Source: Promethearchaeati archaeon
GTDB lineage: Archaea > Asgardarchaeota > Heimdallarchaeia > JABLTI01
Direction: 5' to 3'
Length of the DNA stretch: 47,593 nt
Assembly (NCBI GenBank): GCA_013166835.1
Contig: JABLTI010000009.1
Location: 1-47,593 of the forward strand
Positions 43,094 to 47,593 of this stretch are shown here, piece by piece (position 1 is the stretch's first letter; every line of letters begins with the position of its first letter). Below the pieces are notes generated by a model. It was not told where the DNA came from. It searched no databases and was given only the letters and a program-made list of their open reading frames with translations. Made by a program: the position numbers and the translations under genes.

Positions 43094-44494
43094 CTACCTA
43101 TCGACAAGGCCAGCAATTGATCTTTCTTTGTTGCTTGATAGTCTTGCGTCCTTGAGTTCTCCTCTGAGATCCTTGGGCATTCTTGTTGGTAAACTGAATC
43201 TGGTTTCTTCATCCTGTGCATATGCAAAAACAAAGGTCAAGTAAGCAGTTTTCATAGGTCTAAAGATGAAGAATGTAGGAATAAACGCGAAGATTATTGT
43301 TGAGAGAATAGCTAGTGGATAAGCTAATGCAGGATCAAGTCCATAAACGAAATGAAGTACCATACCTAAAATTGCACCAATAACACCGTAAAGAAAGAAC
43401 GCGATAAATTGCAAGATACCAAAAGCTCTGCTAACACCAGTTTCTCTTATTAAAACATCCATGTAGTATTTCTTGAGTAAATTGAAGCTTCTTTTGACAC
43501 CATCTTTAAATCCATGCCCTTCAATAACAATTGCGGGTAAAGTAAAGTATGTGAGGTATTTGAAAATGATTCCCATCACTGCTGCCAACATTCGAGCAAG
43601 TACCGCTAAAACAATGCCAGCAACATTACCTTTCTGTTGTGACCGTGATGCTGCATTTCTCAACATACTTTGTATCCACTGAACAAGCGCAGTTACTATC
43701 CCAAATGTAAGGATTGGTCCAAATTTACCTGCAACATTTTTTCTGCAGAATTTGAAATCGGGGTCTCTTTTTCGGTACCATTCATAGGCATAAGTGGTAT
43801 TAATTGCTTCAGCAGCGTAGAATATTCCATAGTAGATTATGAGTTGTACTAATGTAATTACTGTACCAATGAGATAGCCTAGCCAAGGCATCGCTCCTAT
43901 TGCTACAACACTGAAATAGCCGTAAATAGATGCGATTGTTAAGAAATTCATAACAGATACAAATGAAACAAAAAGTGGGGCAACCATCATACCTTTCTCG
44001 GCCATAACTACTTGCCCAGTGAATTTCATAAATTCACCTGCTCTTCTTATTTTATTAAAACTAAAAATCATTGTAAGTAATAGTAGCCCTCCCGGAATCA
44101 AACCAGGTAAAGCAAATAAAATTCCTCCACCAAGCAAGAATCCAGCTAATAGGCCACCTACAACACTTCCTATTATGAAGAATATACTTCCAGCGATTAC
44201 TAGAATATCTCCAAATTTCGAAGTTAAAAATAATAGTAACCATCCTACTAGAAAACCTACAACAACTAATCCAACGAAGATAACTACAAGAATCCACCAG
44301 TATTGAACAAATGTACTTCCTAAACCAAATATTAACACAATAAAGGCATCTAAATAAGGTTGTACAGTCGAGTTCATCAACAGCAAAACTAAGAATGTTA
44401 CACCAGTTCCGAAGAATAACAATGTAAAAATAGTGAAGAACAGAATTGCTTTTGTATTGGGTGGTTGAATCTTGATCTTTCCTTTTGTAGACAT
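43094..44494 (-). CDS. Polytopic membrane protein (DUF6159-like)
   Basis: A 466-residue protein with about ten membrane helices. The N-terminal third has three or four helices with Gly-rich LLAGFLLGGGILFALPGLIPGGLLLL. The remainder resembles the DUF6159/glycerophosphoryl-diesterase membrane-domain type: FVSVMNFLTIASIYGYF, YEWYRKRDPDF, FTLPAIVIEGHGFKDGVKRSFNLLKKYY near residue 330, then FIPTFFIFRPMKTAYLTFVFAYAQDEE. The family name is tentative. No catalytic residues evident. Confidence 0.7.
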   Translation of the reverse strand: MSTKGKIKIQPPNTKAILFFTIFTLLFFGTGVTFLVLLLMNSTVQPYLDAFIVLIFGLGSTFVQYWWILVVIFVGLVVVGFLVGWLLLFLTSKFGDILVIAGSIFFIIGSVVGGLLAGFLLGGGILFALPGLIPGGLLLLTMIFSFNKIRRAGEFMKFTGQVVMAEKGMMVAPLFVSFVSVMNFLTIASIYGYFSVVAIGAMPWLGYLIGTVITLVQLIIYYGIFYAAEAINTTYAYEWYRKRDPDFKFCRKNVAGKFGPILTFGIVTALVQWIQSMLRNAASRSQQKGNVAGIVLAVLARMLAAVMGIIFKYLTYFTLPAIVIEGHGFKDGVKRSFNLLKKYYMDVLIRETGVSRAFGILQFIAFFLYGVIGAILGMVLHFVYGLDPALAYPLAILSTIIFAFIPTFFIFRPMKTAYLTFVFAYAQDEETRFSLPTRMPKDLRGELKDARLSSNKERSIAGLVDR

Positions 44495-44714
44495 TTTTAA
44501 TAACCTGTATTATTTTTCAATTTCTACAAGAGATTACATAATATTAGTATATCAATATTCTGTGTTTTAATTTTGATAATATAACTTGGATATCGAAAAT
44601 CTTGGCAATACTTGCAAGAATCCTTTTAAAAGAGATTGGAGGTTGGGAAATAAGAAGCTAAATGAAGAATTTAATGGATAATATTCGTTGAATTACTTTA
44701 GTGGTGAATAATAA

Positions 44715-46160
44715 ATGACTTTAGTTGTTCGAAACAGCCTTACAAGAAAAATGGAAGAGTTCAAACCATTAGTTGATGGTAAGGTTTACATGTACACTTG
44801 TGGACCTACTGTATATAGCACTCCTCACATTGGAAACTATAGAACATTTTTCATGGCTGACATGATGCGCCGATATTTTGAATTCAAAGGTTACAAAGTT
44901 TTCCATTTGATGAATATTACTGATATTGATGACAAAACAATCCGTGATTCAGCAGTAGAAGGCTTAACACTCCAAGAATTTACAGAGAAATATACTGATG
45001 TTTTCTTTGAAGGCATTGACTGGCTAAATATGAAACGAGCCCATGTCTATCCAAGAGCAACAGACCATATCAAGGAAATGATTGATCTCATCAAGAAACT
45101 TGAAGAAAAAGGCTATGCCTACGAAACAGAAGATGGGGTCTACTTTAAAATCAAGAAATTCAAAGATTACGGTAAAATTGCGAATGTTGATCTCGAAACA
45201 CTACAAGTAGGTGTTCGAGCAAAAGCTGATACATATGAAAAAGGCAATGTTCAGGATTTCGCTCTATGGAAGAAAAGCACAGAAGAAGAAATCAAAAGAA
45301 AGATTTTCTTTGAAAGTCCTTGGGGGAAAGGGCGTCCTGGTTGGCACATAGAATGTTCGGCTATGTCAATGAAATACCTCGGTGAAACATTCGATATACA
45401 CACTGGTGCTGTTGATCTTAAATTCCCACATCATACAAATGAAATAGCGCAATCAGAAGGAGCAACCGGAAAACCTTTCGTAAGATATTGGATCTATGGG
45501 GAATTCCTTAATCTTAGTGAAGAGAAAATGTCGAAATCTTTGGGAAATGTTACTACTCTACATGAATTGATGGATAAATTCGATGCAGATACTATAAGAT
45601 ACTTTTTCCTTTCAACAAGATATGGAGCAATCCTTGAATTCTCAGAAGAAAAACTCATAGGCTCAAAAAATAGCATAGAACGTCTTCGTACAACTTTCGA
45701 AAATGTGCATAGTCATATGCGTTCCCTCACCCAAAAATCTCCAATGACTAAACGAGAAGAAGATTTACTCAAAGAAGTCAAAAAAGTACGAAAAGACTTC
45801 GAGAAAGGAATGGATAAGAATTTCGATACTCCAAAGGGTTTGAAAGCAATACATGAACTCGCAAAGGCTCTCAATAAATACATCGAAGGCGAGATAAACC
45901 ACGGAACACTACAAGAAGCATTTGAAATGTACAAACTACTATTGGATACATTTGGTCTTTTAGTTAAAAGCTCAGAGGTATCACTTGGTGCTGATGATAA
46001 AACACTAGATGAACTATTGAATCTTATAATTGAACTCAGAAACGAAGCAAGAAAAAACAAAGATTACAAAACAAGCGATAAAATCAGAGATAAATTAGCT
46101 GAAGTGAATATCGTTCTCGAGGATTCATCAAAAGGAACCATTTGGAAAATTAAGCAATAG
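44715..46160 (+). CDS. cysS: Cysteinyl-tRNA synthetase
   Basis: A 481-residue class I synthetase that charges tRNA-Cys. The HIGH-type motif reads CGPTVYSTPHIGNYR (zinc ligand Cys at residue ~29) and the ATP loop is EEKMSKSLGN near 272-281. GWHIECSAMSMKYLG and FPHHTNEIAQSEGATG carry the other zinc and substrate residues. The C-terminal anticodon domain ends with EARKNKDYKTSDKIRDKL. Length fits bacterial/archaeal CysRS. The 221-nt upstream gap contains CTTTTAAAAGAG near 44621 as a possible promoter. Confidence 0.97.
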   Translation: MTLVVRNSLTRKMEEFKPLVDGKVYMYTCGPTVYSTPHIGNYRTFFMADMMRRYFEFKGYKVFHLMNITDIDDKTIRDSAVEGLTLQEFTEKYTDVFFEGIDWLNMKRAHVYPRATDHIKEMIDLIKKLEEKGYAYETEDGVYFKIKKFKDYGKIANVDLETLQVGVRAKADTYEKGNVQDFALWKKSTEEEIKRKIFFESPWGKGRPGWHIECSAMSMKYLGETFDIHTGAVDLKFPHHTNEIAQSEGATGKPFVRYWIYGEFLNLSEEKMSKSLGNVTTLHELMDKFDADTIRYFFLSTRYGAILEFSEEKLIGSKNSIERLRTTFENVHSHMRSLTQKSPMTKREEDLLKEVKKVRKDFEKGMDKNFDTPKGLKAIHELAKALNKYIEGEINHGTLQEAFEMYKLLLDTFGLLVKSSEVSLGADDKTLDELLNLIIELRNEARKNKDYKTSDKIRDKLAEVNIVLEDSSKGTIWKIKQ

Positions 46161-46176
46161 ACTTTCTGAGAAAGTC
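46160..46176 (+). terminator. Hairpin terminator overlapping the cysS stop
   Basis: GACTTTC-TGA-GAAAGTC is a perfect 7-bp stem whose first base is the last base of the TAG stop. It is followed by CAATTACC and seven T. Confidence 0.65.
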
Positions 46177-46252
46177 AATTACCTTTTTTTATTTGAACAA
46201 CTTATTAAAGTAATTAGATTAATAAGAAATTGTTATTTTCAAGGTGATTAAA

Positions 46253-46510
46253 ATGTTTAGAAAATATATTTCTCGAATCATGGAGATGGAATATCCTTTT
46301 GAATTTGGACGGAAAATGATGTGTCCTCATTGCCGCGAAGAAATTTCATGGGTTAAAGGCTATATGGGTAAAGCAGAAGGTCCTAAAGTACCATTTTTTG
46401 GTGCTTCCTCATATTTGTATTCAATGGTATTTGTTTGTCCAAGATGTGAAACTATAATGAATATCCAGCAAGTTGGATCAGGTACTAACATTTTTGGTAT
46501 GGGTGATTAA
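46253..46510 (+). CDS. Small zinc-ribbon protein
   Basis: An 85-residue protein from the ATG at 46253 (GGTGATTAAA before it; the GTG three codons earlier is the alternative). Two CxxC pairs, MMCPHCREEI and FVCPRCETIM, about 43 residues apart, frame an aromatic-rich loop (KVPFFGASSYLYSM), and the C-terminus is Gly-rich. No family is recognised; a rubredoxin-like or zinc-ribbon metal site is likely. Lies between cysS and cdc48 with its own short leader. Confidence 0.65.
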   Translation: MFRKYISRIMEMEYPFEFGRKMMCPHCREEISWVKGYMGKAEGPKVPFFGASSYLYSMVFVCPRCETIMNIQQVGSGTNIFGMGD

Positions 46511-46702
46511 ATCATAACTCATCTCCTTTTTTTTATTTTCTTCTATTTTTATGTAACAAGATGATTCTTTTTAAAAGTAAAATCTTAATATTAATTCGAA
46601 TATAATCGAAAGACTTGAAAACTATCCCTATTTGCCCCTAGATTATAATTAAAAAGCAGTATTCAATCTAAAAACATAGATTCATTTGGAAATGTGACCT
46701 AT

Positions 46703-47593
46703 ATGCCAACAAAACCAAATATTACCTTAAAAGTTGCTGAAGCAAGACAGAGAGATATTGGAAGACAAAAAGTTCGAATTGATGGTCTTTCCATGAGACA
46801 AATCAATGTTACTACTGGTGATGTTGTAGAGATAAATGGAAAGAAATCAACTTCTGCAATTGCTTGGCCTGCCTATCCAGAAGACCAAAATGCTGGATTA
46901 ATACGAATGGATAAACTTCTAAGAAATAATGCTGATGTTGGCTTGTCAGAAAAAGTAACTGTTTCCAAAGCAAATGCGAAAAACGCAAAGACAGTAACTT
47001 TGGCCCCTTTCCAAACACCTGTTGCTATAGATTATAGTTTCGAGAATTTTGTGAAAAGAAAATTATTAGGTTATCCTTTAACAGAGGAAGATACTGTTTT
47101 AATTCCAATTTTAGGTAAATCTTTGCCTTTTACAGTTACATCTACGACTCCTAAAGGAATCATTAGAATCACTGAAGATACTGAACTAAAAGTCATCGAC
47201 AAACCCGTACAAGTATCCGAAGAAGCTCTACCTCGAACATCATATGAAGACATAGGTGGCCTTGGTGACCAAATTCGTCGTATCCGTGAAATGGTCGAGC
47301 TACCAATGAGGCACCCAGAGCTCTTCCTGAAACTGGGAATTGATCCACCAAAAGGGGTTCTTTTACATGGTCCACCTGGTTGTGGAAAAACCCTTATCGC
47401 AAAAGCTGTTGCCAATGAAAGTGCTTCAAATTTTGTGACAATAAATGGCCCTGAAATCATGTCAAAATTTTATGGTGAATCTGAGCAAAGACTTCGACAA
47501 ATTTTCAAAGATGCTTCAGCAAAAGCTCCTACAATAGTTTTTATTGATGAGCTTGATGCAATTGCAAGTAAAAGAGCTGATGTTACAGGGGAA
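46703..47593 (+). CDS. CDC48/VCP-type AAA ATPase (3' truncated by window)
   Basis: 297 codons up to the right edge with no stop. Starts MPTKPNITLKVAEARQRDIG, the double-psi barrel N-domain (VRIDGLSMRQINVTTGDVVEI). A second subdomain (LLGYPLTEEDTVLIPILG) precedes the linker ALPRTSYEDIGGLGDQIRRIREMVELP, and the first AAA module shows Walker A GPPGCGKT and Walker B IVFIDELDAIASKRA. Archaeal Cdc48 extracts and unfolds substrates, often for the proteasome. The second AAA module would be outside. Preceded by a TTAAAAAG TATA-like element near 46650. The start ATG has no strong ribosome-binding site and may be leaderless. Confidence 0.93.
   Translation, partial: MPTKPNITLKVAEARQRDIGRQKVRIDGLSMRQINVTTGDVVEINGKKSTSAIAWPAYPEDQNAGLIRMDKLLRNNADVGLSEKVTVSKANAKNAKTVTLAPFQTPVAIDYSFENFVKRKLLGYPLTEEDTVLIPILGKSLPFTVTSTTPKGIIRITEDTELKVIDKPVQVSEEALPRTSYEDIGGLGDQIRRIREMVELPMRHPELFLKLGIDPPKGVLLHGPPGCGKTLIAKAVANESASNFVTINGPEIMSKFYGESEQRLRQIFKDASAKAPTIVFIDELDAIASKRADVTGE

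Noticed and set aside
1..47593. CRISPR array, insertion sequences or transposase genes
   Set aside because: No regularly spaced direct repeats and no transposase or integrase motifs were seen anywhere in the window.

Overview
The window reads as chromosomal DNA from an AT-rich archaeon. It encodes a group II thermosome, Hef-type and XPD-type helicases, a RadB-like ATPase, Nop5-fibrillarin, eL42, a CDC48 AAA ATPase, an archaeal type IV pilin and a PAC2 proteasome-assembly protein. Archaeal TATA boxes and many TTG starts agree with this. The large Ig-repeat surface protein and overall style suggest an Asgard-like lineage, but I cannot fix the phylum from sequence alone.

Layout. 1-12 kb: an XPD-like helicase (cut by the left edge), four membrane or surface proteins read in one direction that end overlapping a RadB-like ATPase, then Hef on the opposite strand. 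12-17.6 kb: a HerA-like protein with a degenerate Walker A, a small PD-(D/E)XK protein, an M50-like membrane protein lacking its catalytic Glu, and an unknown. 17.7-24.9 kb: thermosome, hydrolase, methyltransferase, PadR regulator, a frameshifted glutaredoxin-thioredoxin reductase fusion, an intron-containing tRNA-Thr, a small RHH regulator, YjbQ and a zinc-ribbon protein. 25-31.4 kb: NapH-like ferredoxin, sirtuin, Nop5-fibrillarin, pilin, eL42, PAC2. 31.4-36.9 kb: an Mrp/Nbp35 ATPase, TusDCB-like genes, gene wreckage, an S41 protease, and DsrE2-TusA. 36.9-41 kb: 5S rRNA, decayed methyltransferase, glycosyltransferases. 41-47.6 kb: an ABC exporter, a membrane protein, CysRS, a zinc-ribbon protein and CDC48 (cut by the right edge).

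The most striking feature is at 37009-37157. The 5S rRNA is encoded in circularly permuted order, 3' half before 5' half. The natural termini are joined by a UNCG-type tetraloop, and the new ends sit in a bulge-helix-bulge-like fold. Cutting at the predicted splicing-endonuclease sites releases exactly 120 nt, and closing that circle restores the 5S consensus CCCGGAAGTTAAGCC. A tRNA-Thr(CGT) 13 kb away has a 31-nt intron in its T loop that is also bounded by a bulge-helix-bulge, so both RNAs would depend on the same splicing machinery. A second copy of the 5S 3' flank (17 bp exact) lies 2.07 kb downstream and encloses a small glycosyltransferase island.

Several genes carry in-frame stops or single-base deletions: the Grx-TrxB fusion, a methyltransferase and a secreted protein. 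Some of these may be sequencing errors in A-runs. The multi-stop secreted-protein remnant at 33.8-34.35 kb is convincingly decayed.
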